Positions 49,031-57,206 of a stretch of 64,000 bases of DNA are shown piece by piece (positions within the stretch are counted from its first letter, which is position 1; every line of letters begins with the position of its first letter). Under the pieces are notes generated by a model. It ran no database searches and had not been told where the DNA came from. It worked only from the letters and a program-made list of their open reading frames with translations. The position numbers and the translations under genes were made by a program. Source of the DNA: Pseudarthrobacter phenanthrenivorans. GTDB lineage: Bacteria > Actinomycetota > Actinomycetes > Actinomycetales > Micrococcaceae. Where the stretch lies: contig NZ_JWTB01000033.1 of NCBI RefSeq assembly GCF_000813845.1, forward strand, positions 1 to 64,000, in the 5' to 3' direction.

Positions 49031-51766
49031 TTAGACGAGTCCAGTCAGATCACCCCTTGAAGTCACGCCCAGTTTGGTGAAGACCTGGTACAGATGGCCT
49101 TCCACCGTGCGGACAGACACGCCCATTTCCATGGCGATGTCACGGTTGGAGGCACCGCGGCCGGCCATCCGGGCAATTTGCCGTTCCCGGCTGGTCAGCA
49201 GGGGGCTCCCGCTGCTGGGCACAATGGGCAGGTTCGCCACCGTGGCGGCGAGGATGTCCAGCCGGGCCTGCGCGGTCCTGGCCGAGAGGGAGTCGCCGTC
49301 CTGGCGGGCGAAGTCGACAGCCAGGGCCATGCACCGCGCCTCCACGGCATCGAGTTCCAGGGTGGCTGCGAGTTCGCCGCCTTCGAGGAGGGTTTTGGCG
49401 TCCTTGGTCCGGGTTCCGACGGCGATCAGCCGTGAGACCTCGGCCAGCGGGCCCTGCCGGTTGCCGGCGATCTCCTCCAGGAGGCGGAAATCCGCGTCAC
49501 TGCCGTTGACGGTTGCCGCCAGCAGGTAGACGCCGGCCACGGTGTGCCGGCCCGCCTCCATGTTGCGGCGGGTGCCCTGCTTGAGGGCTGCGGCCGCTTC
49601 CGGGTCTCCCAGCCAGCGGCCGGCAACGAGCGTGCAGAACTCGATGATGCTCTCCGCCGCGAACCCGGCCTTGCCGGGTGTCTTTTGCAGCTTCGCCAGG
49701 TACTTGCGGGCCAGGGCGGCGTTCCCGGCCTGCGCGTAGGCCAGGGCAGTGGCTGCGTAGGCGGTGCGCAACGCGGCCTGGACCGGCTGCAGCTCCAACT
49801 GGGCAGCGGCGGAAATCAAGGGTTCCAGGGCTGCTTCGCCCCGGCCGGAGAATGCGTACGCGACGCCGGCTGCGAGTTCGGTGGCGGCGCTGCGGTACGG
49901 AAGCCGGTGGGGCTGCCCTGCGCTGAAGGGGTTCAGGAGGTCAATGCAGCGCCTCCACTGGCCGGCCATCAACAGGACAAAGTAGGCCTCCCGGGTGTAG
50001 TGCTCACGCAGGCCCACGATGTGCGAGTAATCGGTGAGTTGACCGCCGAGTTGCCGCATGAGGCCCAGGGCGTCCATTTCGCGGCCTGTCAGCGCGAGTG
50101 CGCCCATCAGGAGGACAGCGGACTGGATCCGGAACCCGGGGTCCGGGTTGGCCGCAGGATCGGCCGCACGCTCCAGGGCCGGGATCATGGCCGCGTAGTC
50201 GCCGGCGTGCGCCTGGTATTCGAATTCACTCAGCGAGATGCGGTTCGCCGCAACCGCCGCCGGGGCCGGCCACTGCGGATGCTCGCCGAATTGGTCCAGC
50301 CGCTCCCGGGCCGAGCGGAGCAGTTCCGGGACTTTGCCGGCCTGCTCCGGGATGAACAGCATGACCCTGGCCTTGGCCGCAATGACCTGGGCGTACTCTG
50401 CCGGGTCCAGGGCCTCAAGTTCGGGGTGCGAGATGTCATCCAGGGCAGCCAGGGCCTGGACGGGCATGTCGAGGAGAAGGTAGGCGGCGGCCTTCTGGCG
50501 TTGGGCCGGAGCCCATTCGGCGTCGGTCCGCTGCAGCATGTCCGCGTAGGTCAGGGCGAACCGGGGGTCGAAGAGCTGGACGGCGGCCTGGGCGGCTGCA
50601 AGTGCCAGCGCCGGGCTCAGCTCGGCTTCGCATTCGTGCGTCCAGGCGGCAAAGGACATGAGCTCTTCCACCGTGAGGGTGGCGGGGTCCGGTTCCTGGC
50701 CGCCCAGCAGGATGCTCCGGAGTTCGCGGCGGCGGGAAATACTGAGCCAGGTCCTGACAACGTCACCGATGTATTTTTCGCGCAGTGACACCCAGCGCTG
50801 CTCGGAGTCGTCAATCTCCAGCAGGCCGCCGTCCTCCATGTCCGCGACCACGTCCGCGCCGTAGATGGCGGTGAGGCTGGACAGCTCCACCCGTCGGGCG
50901 CAGGAGAGCATTTCGATGACTTCCCGCGTTTGCGGTGTTTCCCTCGACCAGCGGGACCGGACGATGTCGTCAAGGCTTGCTGCGCCGTCCAGCACCACCT
51001 TGTCCCGCAGTGTCCAGACGGAGTCCGACAGGACCAGGTTTCCGGAGAGCTGCTGCTCGGTGACCAGGGCTTTGAGCAGCAGGGGGTTGCCTCCCACCAT
51101 CTGGTGGTAGGTGCTGACCAGGGATGAGGCCACCCGGTGGCCCAGCAGCGACAGCAGGACCTGCCGGGTCTGCAGCTCGTTGAGGTTGCCCAGCCGCACC
51201 TCGGTCAGCTTGCGGTCGGTCAGCAGCCAGTGGAAGTCTGCCGGCAGGTCGCTTGTATTCGGTGCGACGGCGACGATCTTTGCGGTGCCGGTGAGCAGGA
51301 CGTTCAAGAGCACGCCGGCACTCATGTCGTCAATGGTGGCGGAGGTGTCCAGGGTGATGATGCAGGGCCGGCCTGCGGCGTCGCTGCGGATCAGGGAGGT
51401 GATGCCGCGAAGGATGGCCGTGGGCGAACCCATATACGCCTGCGGGAGCCGGGCCAGCAGGAACGACAGGCAGCCATAGGGGGTGGTGGAGCCTGACGGG
51501 CCGGTGCGCAGCTGCAGGGACCAGACATCGGGGCCGAGGTCCGCTACGGCGGCGCGGGCCAGGGACGACTTGCCAACTCCCCTGGCTCCGGTGATGACGA
51601 CACCCAGCGAATGTTCGCTGGTCAGTGCGGTGCGCACGGCGTCGAGGTTGGCGCTCCGTGCGGACATGGACCATTGCAGGCCCTCCGGTGCCGCGGAGGA
51701 TGGTGTGGGCAGCCCGTCACCTTGCGGTGTTGACCCACGTCCCCAGCTGAGTGGCTCGATCGACAT
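49031..51766 (-). CDS. LuxR-type ATPase regulator, second of tandem pair
   Basis: A 911-aa relative of the downstream protein: Walker A (VITGARGVGKSSLARA), a degenerate Walker B (IITLDTSATIDD, one acidic residue fewer than the partner), a TPR-like middle, and a C-terminal LuxR helix-turn-helix (LTSRERQIARMAGRGASNRD, MGVSVRTVEGHLYQVFTKLG). The ATG at 51766 is chosen because GGGGAAAAG precedes it; an upstream in-frame ATG at 51790 lies in an inverted repeat. The two genes overlap and are probably translated together. The degenerate Walker B suggests weaker ATP hydrolysis. Confidence 0.85.
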   Translation of the reverse strand: MSIEPLSWGRGSTPQGDGLPTPSSAAPEGLQWSMSARSANLDAVRTALTSEHSLGVVITGARGVGKSSLARAAVADLGPDVWSLQLRTGPSGSTTPYGCLSFLLARLPQAYMGSPTAILRGITSLIRSDAAGRPCIITLDTSATIDDMSAGVLLNVLLTGTAKIVAVAPNTSDLPADFHWLLTDRKLTEVRLGNLNELQTRQVLLSLLGHRVASSLVSTYHQMVGGNPLLLKALVTEQQLSGNLVLSDSVWTLRDKVVLDGAASLDDIVRSRWSRETPQTREVIEMLSCARRVELSSLTAIYGADVVADMEDGGLLEIDDSEQRWVSLREKYIGDVVRTWLSISRRRELRSILLGGQEPDPATLTVEELMSFAAWTHECEAELSPALALAAAQAAVQLFDPRFALTYADMLQRTDAEWAPAQRQKAAAYLLLDMPVQALAALDDISHPELEALDPAEYAQVIAAKARVMLFIPEQAGKVPELLRSARERLDQFGEHPQWPAPAAVAANRISLSEFEYQAHAGDYAAMIPALERAADPAANPDPGFRIQSAVLLMGALALTGREMDALGLMRQLGGQLTDYSHIVGLREHYTREAYFVLLMAGQWRRCIDLLNPFSAGQPHRLPYRSAATELAAGVAYAFSGRGEAALEPLISAAAQLELQPVQAALRTAYAATALAYAQAGNAALARKYLAKLQKTPGKAGFAAESIIEFCTLVAGRWLGDPEAAAALKQGTRRNMEAGRHTVAGVYLLAATVNGSDADFRLLEEIAGNRQGPLAEVSRLIAVGTRTKDAKTLLEGGELAATLELDAVEARCMALAVDFARQDGDSLSARTAQARLDILAATVANLPIVPSSGSPLLTSRERQIARMAGRGASNRDIAMEMGVSVRTVEGHLYQVFTKLGVTSRGDLTGLV

Positions 51767-51777
51767 GAACTTTTCCC

Positions 51778-51803
51778 CTACATCCTGCAATAGCGGGATG
51801 TAG
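51778..51803. promoter_or_regulatory. Inverted repeat CTACATCC-N10-GGATGTAG before LuxR pair
   Basis: Perfect 8-bp arms, 12 bases upstream of the start codon. It either forms an operator for autoregulation or a leader hairpin next to the ribosome-binding site. Confidence 0.5.
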
Positions 51804-51875
51804 CCCCATTGCTCCCCCGCATAGGAAGAAGAGTACCCCGAGGCACAGACAAGGAAATAGGGTCGAACGGAACTT

Positions 51876-52481
51876 TTACGATTCGGGTTGCCGTGATCCC
51901 GGTTTGGCCGGGTGGAACTTCTGCTGTGCAGCGGTCAAACCGTCGCGGAGCAGGGACTCCACGGCGTCTGCGGCATCGTCGAGCAGGAACGGCAGTTCCT
52001 TCCGTTCCGTGGTGCCGAAATCGCGGAGCACGTAGTCGGCGGTGTCCATCCGGCCGGGCGGTCTGCCCACTCCCACCCGGACCCGCAGGTAGTCCTTGGT
52101 GGCCAGGGCCTTGGAAATGTCCCGCAGACCGTTGTGGCCGCCTTCGCCGCCGCCAAGCTTAAGTTTGACCGTGTTGAAGGGAATGTCGATCTCGTCATGG
52201 ACGGCCACCACATGGTCTGCGGGGATGCCGTAGAAGTTTGCAAGTGCGGAGACAGGGCCGCCGGATACATTCATGTAGCTCATGGGCTTGGCCAGGACCA
52301 CCCGCGGTCCGCCAATGCCCAGCCGGCCTTCGAGGACCTGGGCCCGGGCCTTGTGCGCCTTGAATCCCGCTCCAATGCGGGTGGCGAGTTCGTCAAGGAC
52401 CATCTGGCCTACGTTGTGCCTGTTGCCTTGGTACTGTGCGCCGGGGTTGCCGAGGCCAACGATCAGCCAGGTATCTGTCAT
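51876..52481 (-). CDS. pth: Peptidyl-tRNA hydrolase
   Basis: A 201-aa enzyme that releases peptides from prematurely dissociated peptidyl-tRNA. Catalytic His is in GNRHNVGQMVLDELA, Asp in VVAVHDEIDIPF, and Asn/Gly motifs in KPMSYMNVSGGPV and GGGEGGHNGLRDI. Start chosen at MTDTWLIVGLGNPG because TAGGAT lies 7 bases upstream (leaderless). It precedes the rplY-prs-glmU block on the same strand, a conserved actinobacterial order. Confidence 0.95.
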   Translation of the reverse strand: MTDTWLIVGLGNPGAQYQGNRHNVGQMVLDELATRIGAGFKAHKARAQVLEGRLGIGGPRVVLAKPMSYMNVSGGPVSALANFYGIPADHVVAVHDEIDIPFNTVKLKLGGGEGGHNGLRDISKALATKDYLRVRVGVGRPPGRMDTADYVLRDFGTTERKELPFLLDDAADAVESLLRDGLTAAQQKFHPAKPGSRQPES

Positions 52482-52488
52482 GGAGTCA

Positions 52489-52494
52489 ATCCTA
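52489..52494 (-). promoter_or_regulatory. -10 box of leaderless pth promoter
   Basis: TAGGAT on the minus strand, seven bases before the pth ATG. Confidence 0.55.
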
Positions 52495-52530
52495 GGGGGA
52501 CGGTTAAGCAAGGTTCACTGGGCAGACACG

Positions 52531-52566
52531 GCAGTGGCCGGGCCCCTTGCGGGGTCCGGCCACTGC
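52531..52566. terminator. Intrinsic terminator after rplY
   Basis: A 16-bp stem with one G-U pair (GCAGTGGCCGGGCCCC arm) and a TTGC loop, just downstream of rplY on the minus strand; separates it from pth. Confidence 0.7.
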
Positions 52567-52583
52567 GCGGAACGCTGGAGTGG

Positions 52584-53204
52584 TTACTCGGCTGCGGCTT
52601 CTTCGGCTGCGGGAGCTTCCTCGGCTTCGCCCTCGGCGGCAGCTTCGGTTTCTGCTTCCTCGGCGATTTCGACGGCCTCGGAGATGTTCACCACGAGTGC
52701 TTCGGCGTCGGTCAGCAGGACAGTGCCCTTGGGCAGGACCAGGTCGGAGGCGTGGATGTGCTCACCGGCGGCGCGGCCTTCGATGTTCACGACGACGGAC
52801 TCCGGGAGGTGCGTAGCCTCGGCTTCGAGGGACACCACGGTCAGTTCCAGGTTGTGTACGGTGCCGGGTGCGGTTTCGCCCTCAACGTGGACCGGAACGT
52901 CAACCGTGACCTTCTCGCCCTGGCGGACGGTCAGGAGGTCGATGTGCTCGATGATCTGCTTTACGGGGTCACGCTGGACGTCCTTGACCAGGGCCAGGTG
53001 GCCTTCGCCGTTGATGTCCAGGGACAGCAGGGCGTTGGCGGTGCGGACGGCAAGGGTGGTGGCCTTTGCGGGCAGGGTGACGTGGATGGGCTCTGCGCCG
53101 TGGCCGTAGATGACGGCGGGGATCTGGTGGTTCGCGCGGGCGCGGCGGGCGTAGCCCTTGCCGAATTCGGTGCGCAGTTCTGCTGCGAGCTTCTGCTCAG
53201 ACAT
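52584..53204 (-). CDS. rplY: 50S ribosomal protein L25 / general stress protein Ctc
   Basis: A 206-aa Ctc-type L25: the N-terminal 5S rRNA-binding domain (ELRTEFGKGYARRARAN, PAVIYGHG) and the second beta domain, ending in an Ala/Glu-rich acidic tail (about 180-206). It binds 5S rRNA in the large subunit and is stress-linked in Gram-positive bacteria. AAGGAG precedes the ATG. The 275-bp upstream region has an 18-bp perfect palindrome, a possible autoregulatory site, and a REP-like inverted repeat. Confidence 0.95.
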   Translation of the reverse strand: MSEQKLAAELRTEFGKGYARRARANHQIPAVIYGHGAEPIHVTLPAKATTLAVRTANALLSLDINGEGHLALVKDVQRDPVKQIIEHIDLLTVRQGEKVTVDVPVHVEGETAPGTVHNLELTVVSLEAEATHLPESVVVNIEGRAAGEHIHASDLVLPKGTVLLTDAEALVVNISEAVEIAEEAETEAAAEGEAEEAPAAEEAAAE

Positions 53205-53301
53205 GGAAATCTCCTTGAAGACTAAACGGGGTTCAGCAAGGGCGGAGGTCTGGTGTGACCTTCAACGCCGGGCGGCCCGGAGGCGGCCCTTCAAGAAGGC
53301 A

Positions 53302-53319
53302 GTCCTTCAGCTGAAGGAC
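53302..53319. promoter_or_regulatory. 18-bp perfect palindrome in rplY leader region
   Basis: GTCCTTCAGCTGAAGGAC is self-complementary throughout, about 100 bases before rplY. Its role may be an operator or a cruciform; no candidate binding protein is evident. Confidence 0.4.
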
Positions 53320-53424
53320 AAGCAGACCCAGTCGATAACGGAGGCTATGCGCTCCCTCGCCAAGGTATCGGGATCCAGCTTACCAGCGGCGGGGCCTTTT
53401 CCTGAAAACGGCAACGGCGCCGGA

Positions 53425-53471
53425 GGTTGAGCCTGTCGAACCGGCAAGGCCGGGCTTCGACAGGCTCAACC
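53425..53471. repeat. REP-like inverted repeat between prs and rplY
   Basis: GGTTGAGCCTGTCGAA and its exact complement TTCGACAGGCTCAACC (16-bp stem), 15-nt centre containing a CCGG/CCGG core. As remembered, this motif recurs widely in Arthrobacter genomes as intergenic repeats, so a dispersed element is likely; it may also act as a terminator after prs. Confidence 0.7.
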
Positions 53472-53479
53472 AGCGGATC

Positions 53480-54460
53480 CTAGGCCTTGCCGTCGAACAG
53501 GCTGGTGACGGAGCCGTCGTCGAACACCTCACGGATTGCGCGGGCAATCAGCGGCGCGATCGACAGCACGGTCAGCTGCGGGAAGCGCTGGGACGAGTTC
53601 AGCGGCAGGGTGTTCGTCACCACCACTTCACGCGCACCTGATTCGGACAGCCGGCGGGCGGCGGGGTCGGAGAAGACGGCGTGGGTGGCGGCGATGATGA
53701 CATCCTTGGCGCCGGCGTTCTTCAGGACCGTCACGGCGCCGGAGATGGTTCCGCCGGTGTCAATCATGTCGTCGATCAGGACGCAGGTCCGGCCCTCGAT
53801 CTGGCCCACCACGGTCTTGGACACGGCCTGGTTGGGCACGGTGAGGTCGCGGCTCTTGTGCACGAACGCGAGCGGCGCGCCGCCGAGGCGTTCGGCCCAC
53901 TGCTCGGCAACCCGCACGCGGCCGGTGTCCGGGGAGACGACGGTGATGTTCTCTGCGTTCACCCGGGTGCGGATGTAGTCGGCGAGCAGCGGGATGGCCA
54001 TCAGGTGGTCCACGGGGCCGTCGAAGAAGCCCTGGATCTGCGAGGTGTGCAGGTCCACGCTCATGATGCGGTCGGCGCCTGCCGTCTTGTAGAGGTCTGC
54101 CACCAGGCGGGCGGAGATCGGCTCGCGGCCGCGGCCCTTCTTGTCCTGCCGGGCGTAGGGATAGAACGGCGACACCACGGTGATGCGCTTGGCGGAGGCC
54201 CGCTTCAGCGAATCGATCATGATCAGCTGTTCCATGAGGTGGTTGTTCAGCGGCGCGGGATGCGCCTGGATGACGAAGGCGTCCGTGCCGCGGACACTCT
54301 CGCCGGCCCGGACGTAGATCTCGCCGTTCGCGAAGTCGTAGGCGTCAACGGGAAGGAGGTCAGTGCCGAGTTCCTTGGCGATCTCCCGGGCAAGCTCCGG
54401 ATGGGCCCGCCCGGTGGCGAGCACCAGCTTCTTCTCGCCGTGCGCCGTAATTTCACTCAT
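53480..54460 (-). CDS. prs: Ribose-phosphate pyrophosphokinase
   Basis: A 326-aa PRPP synthetase (class I) that transfers pyrophosphate from ATP to ribose 5-phosphate. Characteristic segments include the flexible-loop region FYPYARQDKKGRGREPI, DLHTSQIQGFFDGPVDHL, SPDTGRVRVAEQWAERL and the PRPP loop CVLIDDMIDTGGTI. It starts 2 nt after the glmU stop, and AGAGGG in the glmU end is its ribosome site. PRPP supplies nucleotide, histidine and tryptophan synthesis. Confidence 0.96.
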   Translation of the reverse strand: MSEITAHGEKKLVLATGRAHPELAREIAKELGTDLLPVDAYDFANGEIYVRAGESVRGTDAFVIQAHPAPLNNHLMEQLIMIDSLKRASAKRITVVSPFYPYARQDKKGRGREPISARLVADLYKTAGADRIMSVDLHTSQIQGFFDGPVDHLMAIPLLADYIRTRVNAENITVVSPDTGRVRVAEQWAERLGGAPLAFVHKSRDLTVPNQAVSKTVVGQIEGRTCVLIDDMIDTGGTISGAVTVLKNAGAKDVIIAATHAVFSDPAARRLSESGAREVVVTNTLPLNSSQRFPQLTVLSIAPLIARAIREVFDDGSVTSLFDGKA

Positions 54461-54462
54461 TG

Positions 54463-55941
54463 TTACTTGCCCTCTTCTGTAGATGCCCGGGTACTTGAGG
54501 AGTTCTTGGTGGCCGCCTGGGCCAGTTCGGCGGAGCGGGTTCCCGGACGGTTCGCGGGAACCCAGCCTTCGGCGTTGCGCTGAGCAGCGACGCTCAGCGC
54601 CAGCGCGCCGGCCGGTACGTCCTTGCGGATCACCGCGCCGGCGCCGCTGTAGGCGCCGTCCCCCACGGTGACCGGGGCAACAAAGACGGTGTTGGAGCCT
54701 GTACGGACGCCCGAGCCGATCACCGTGCGGTGCTTCTTCTCGCCGTCGTAATTGGCCGTGATGTTGCCGCAGCCAATGTTGGTGTCCTCGCCGATTTCGG
54801 CATCGCCGGCGTATCCCAGGTGGGACAGCTTGGAGCCGCGGCCGATGGTGACGTTCTTGGTCTCGTAGAAGGCGCCGATCTTGCCCTTTTCGCCCAGGAC
54901 GGTGCCCGGGCGCAGGTAGGTGAAGGGGCCGACGGCGGCGCGCGGGCCGATGACCGACCCGGAACCATGGGTGCGGACCACCGTGGCTCCTTCGCCCACC
55001 TGGACGTCGGTCAGGGTGGTATCGGGACCCACAACGGCGTCCCTGGCGACGGTGGTGGCCCCGTGCAGCTGGGTGTTGGGCAGGAGGCGGACGTCCTCGT
55101 CCAGGGTGACGGAGGAGTCGATCCAGGTGGTGGCGGGGTCGACGACGGTGACGCCGGCGCGCATCCAGGCTTCCACGGTGCGTCGGTTCAGCTCGGCGCC
55201 CAGGGCGGCAAGCTGGACGCGGTCGTTGGCGCCTTCCACCTGCCAGCGGTCGGCGGTGACGACGGCGGCGACCCGGCCGCCTGCCTCACGGGCCAGTCCC
55301 AGCACGTCGGTGAGGTATTTCTCGCCCTGCGAGTTGTCGGTGGTGACCTTGCCCAGCGCGCCGCGGAGCACCGCGGCGTCGAACGCGTAGATCCCTGAGT
55401 TGACCTCGCGGACCAGCCGTTCAGCCTCGGAGGCGTCCTTGTGCTCGCGGATGCCGGTGACGGAGCCGTCGTCGCCGCGGAGGATGCGGCCATAGCCGGT
55501 GGCGTCGTCGAGGACTGCGGTGAGCACGGTGACGGCGTTGCCCTCGCGCTCATGGGTGGCGACGAGTTCGTCCAGGAGTTCGCCGGACAAGAGAGGCACG
55601 TCGCCGTAAGTGACCACCACGGTGCCGGCGAGCTCCCCGCCCGCGTCCAATACCTGCAGGGCGGCCTCGACGGCGCGGCCGGTGCCGGGAACGTCGTCCT
55701 GGTCCACGATGACGGCCTGCGGGTCGAGGGCCGATACGTGCTCCTCCACCAGGTCCCGCTCATGGCGCACCACGATGGCGAGCCGCTGCGGCGCGATGCT
55801 GCGGCCGGCGCGGAGGGCGTGGCCCACCATGGAGAGGCCGCCGATTTCGTGGAGGATCTTGGGGGTACGTGACTTCATCCGGGTACCGGCGCCTGCTGCC
55901 AGAACGATTACAGCGGCCGGACCGGCATTCTCGGGGATCAC
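54463..55941 (-). CDS. glmU: Bifunctional N-acetylglucosamine-1-phosphate uridyltransferase / glucosamine-1-phosphate acetyltransferase
   Basis: A 492-aa enzyme making UDP-GlcNAc for the cell wall. The N-terminal uridyltransferase has VLAAGAGTRMKSRTPKILHEI; the left-handed beta-helix acetyltransferase follows (RNAVVGPDT-type hexapeptides, NYDGEKKHRTVIG, and YSGAGAVIRKDVPAG). A Ser/Thr tail ends it. The GTG at 55941 with AAGGAG upstream is chosen; the longer frame runs into the tRNA gene and cannot be right. It is followed by prs after 2 nt. Confidence 0.95.
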   Translation of the reverse strand: MIPENAGPAAVIVLAAGAGTRMKSRTPKILHEIGGLSMVGHALRAGRSIAPQRLAIVVRHERDLVEEHVSALDPQAVIVDQDDVPGTGRAVEAALQVLDAGGELAGTVVVTYGDVPLLSGELLDELVATHEREGNAVTVLTAVLDDATGYGRILRGDDGSVTGIREHKDASEAERLVREVNSGIYAFDAAVLRGALGKVTTDNSQGEKYLTDVLGLAREAGGRVAAVVTADRWQVEGANDRVQLAALGAELNRRTVEAWMRAGVTVVDPATTWIDSSVTLDEDVRLLPNTQLHGATTVARDAVVGPDTTLTDVQVGEGATVVRTHGSGSVIGPRAAVGPFTYLRPGTVLGEKGKIGAFYETKNVTIGRGSKLSHLGYAGDAEIGEDTNIGCGNITANYDGEKKHRTVIGSGVRTGSNTVFVAPVTVGDGAYSGAGAVIRKDVPAGALALSVAAQRNAEGWVPANRPGTRSAELAQAATKNSSSTRASTEEGK

Positions 55942-56043
55942 GTACGGGCTCTCCTTGCTTCGTTGTGCTGGCGCTTTGCGGCATCCGGCGGCGCAGGCCG
56001 CCAGGCACCGGGTGCCATCCTCGTGATCGCTCCTTGCGCAGCA

Positions 56044-56115
56044 GTTCCGCCCATAGGATTCGAACCTATACTCCACGGCTCCAAAGGCCGGGGTGCTGCC
56101 GTTACACCAGAGCGG
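56044..56115 (-). tRNA. tRNA-Gln(UUG)
   Basis: A 72-nt cloverleaf with acceptor arm TCCGCTC/GGGCGGA, D-arm GTG...CAC, anticodon loop CTTTGGA (TTG at 56081-56083), T-arm with TTCGAAT, discriminator A. The 3' CCA is not encoded. It lies 102 bp upstream of the glmU start, an arrangement common in actinobacteria. Confidence 0.95.
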
Positions 56116-56249
56116 ACCGTGCCGGAAGACTCAAGGCCCGGGCACAAGTCCCTATTTTGCCATGGGTTCAGGGCGCCGCGCGACACAGCACCTTCCGCCC
56201 AGCCCAGCCCCGCCGATTCCAGCCGCCGGCGGTGAGGCATGATGGGAAG

Positions 56250-56876
56250 GTGAGCAACAACCTTCCGCGGATGCGGATGACTGGCCTGCAGCGCAGGAGC
56301 CAGCTGATCGACGTCGGCCGGGGCCTTTTCGCCGCCCGCGGCCTGGACGGGACCACCATCGAGGAGATCGCCGCCTGTGCCGGAGTCTCCAAGCCGGTCA
56401 TCTACGAACACTTCGGCTCCAAGGAGGGGCTGTACACCGAAGTGGTCGACTGCGAGTTCCACATCCTGCTGGACGCAATCAACACCGCCCTCACCGAGGA
56501 AGCCAAGCCCCGCGTCCTCGTCGAACGTGCCGCCCTGGCCCTGCTCACCTACATCGAGGACCGGACGGAGGGGTTCCGGATCCTCATGCGGGACGCTCCC
56601 CCCTCGCAGCCCGAGGGCGCCTTCTCCACGCTGCTCTCCCACGTCACCGCCCGGGTGGAACATATCCTGTCGGACGAATTCTCCCGCCGCGGCTTCAGCG
56701 GCGACGACGGCGCCATGTACGCCCAGATGCTTGTCGGCATGGTGGCCATGACCGGACAGTGGTGGCAGGACAGCCGGCGGCCCGACAAGCACACCGTCGC
56801 AGCGCACCTGGTCAACCTCGCCTGGAACGGCCTCACGGGACTCAAGAAAGACCCTGAGCTGCAGTCGGAACTCTAG
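56250..56876 (+). CDS. TetR family transcriptional regulator
   Basis: A 208-aa TetR-type protein with helix-turn-helix TTIEEIAACAGVSKPVIYEHF (about residues 34-54) and a ligand domain with no identifiable ligand. The GTG start has a CATGAT box 6 bases upstream, similar to leaderless genes nearby although its first base deviates. It lies divergent from the tRNA-Gln/glmU region, and the 330-bp downstream gap holds only hairpins, so its target is probably elsewhere. Confidence 0.85.
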   Translation: MSNNLPRMRMTGLQRRSQLIDVGRGLFAARGLDGTTIEEIAACAGVSKPVIYEHFGSKEGLYTEVVDCEFHILLDAINTALTEEAKPRVLVERAALALLTYIEDRTEGFRILMRDAPPSQPEGAFSTLLSHVTARVEHILSDEFSRRGFSGDDGAMYAQMLVGMVAMTGQWWQDSRRPDKHTVAAHLVNLAWNGLTGLKKDPELQSEL

Positions 56877-57206
56877 GCCTCGCTGTAGTTCCGTGCGCGG
56901 GGAAGGGGGGTCATCCTCTGCATGCTGGCTCGTTCCTCGCCTCTGACGCATGCTGCCGGATAACCCCCTTCCCCGCTCGTGAGGCGACGTCACCACGCCG
57001 GGCGGCGGGCCTTCCGAAAGGAGCGCATCGCGGGGCATCGGGACGTGGAGGTCGCTCAGCGACCGGAGCGTCCCCTATGCCCTGTAAGCGTCGTCCCGAG
57101 GGCCCCGGCGCGAGCTTGCGAGTGTTGGGAAGGGACCTACGCGCTAAGCGACGCGGAAGGGCCGGCGCCCGGCACCAAACCGGGCACAGGAACCAGGCAA
57201 ATTAGC
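56877..57206. other. Hairpin-rich non-coding stretch
   Basis: No coding sequence is supported. A 13-bp stem of GCGGGGAAGGGGG with its complement (56897-56909 and 56964-56976) encloses 54 bases, and an imperfect nested hairpin follows at 57033-57082. Its general look suggests a decayed repeat or an untranslated structured RNA between convergent genes. Confidence 0.45.
57033..57082. other. Nested imperfect hairpin (7-, 6- and 6-bp stems)
   Basis: GGTCGCT/AGCGACC (57050-57064) lies inside GGGACG/CGTCCC (57040-57045, 57069-57074), which lies inside GGGCAT/ATGCCC (57033-57038, 57077-57082). The regularly nested pairs argue for selection on structure, or for a repeat element. Confidence 0.5.

Noticed and set aside
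55942..56076. Longer N-terminus for GlmU
   Set aside because: It would read through the tRNA-Gln gene and lacks a ribosome site; GTG at 55941 has AAGGAG.
56911..56956. Two GCATGC hexamers inside the long hairpin as a site-specific recombination pair
   Set aside because: Short palindromic hexamers are expected by chance, and no recombinase or flanking duplication is present.
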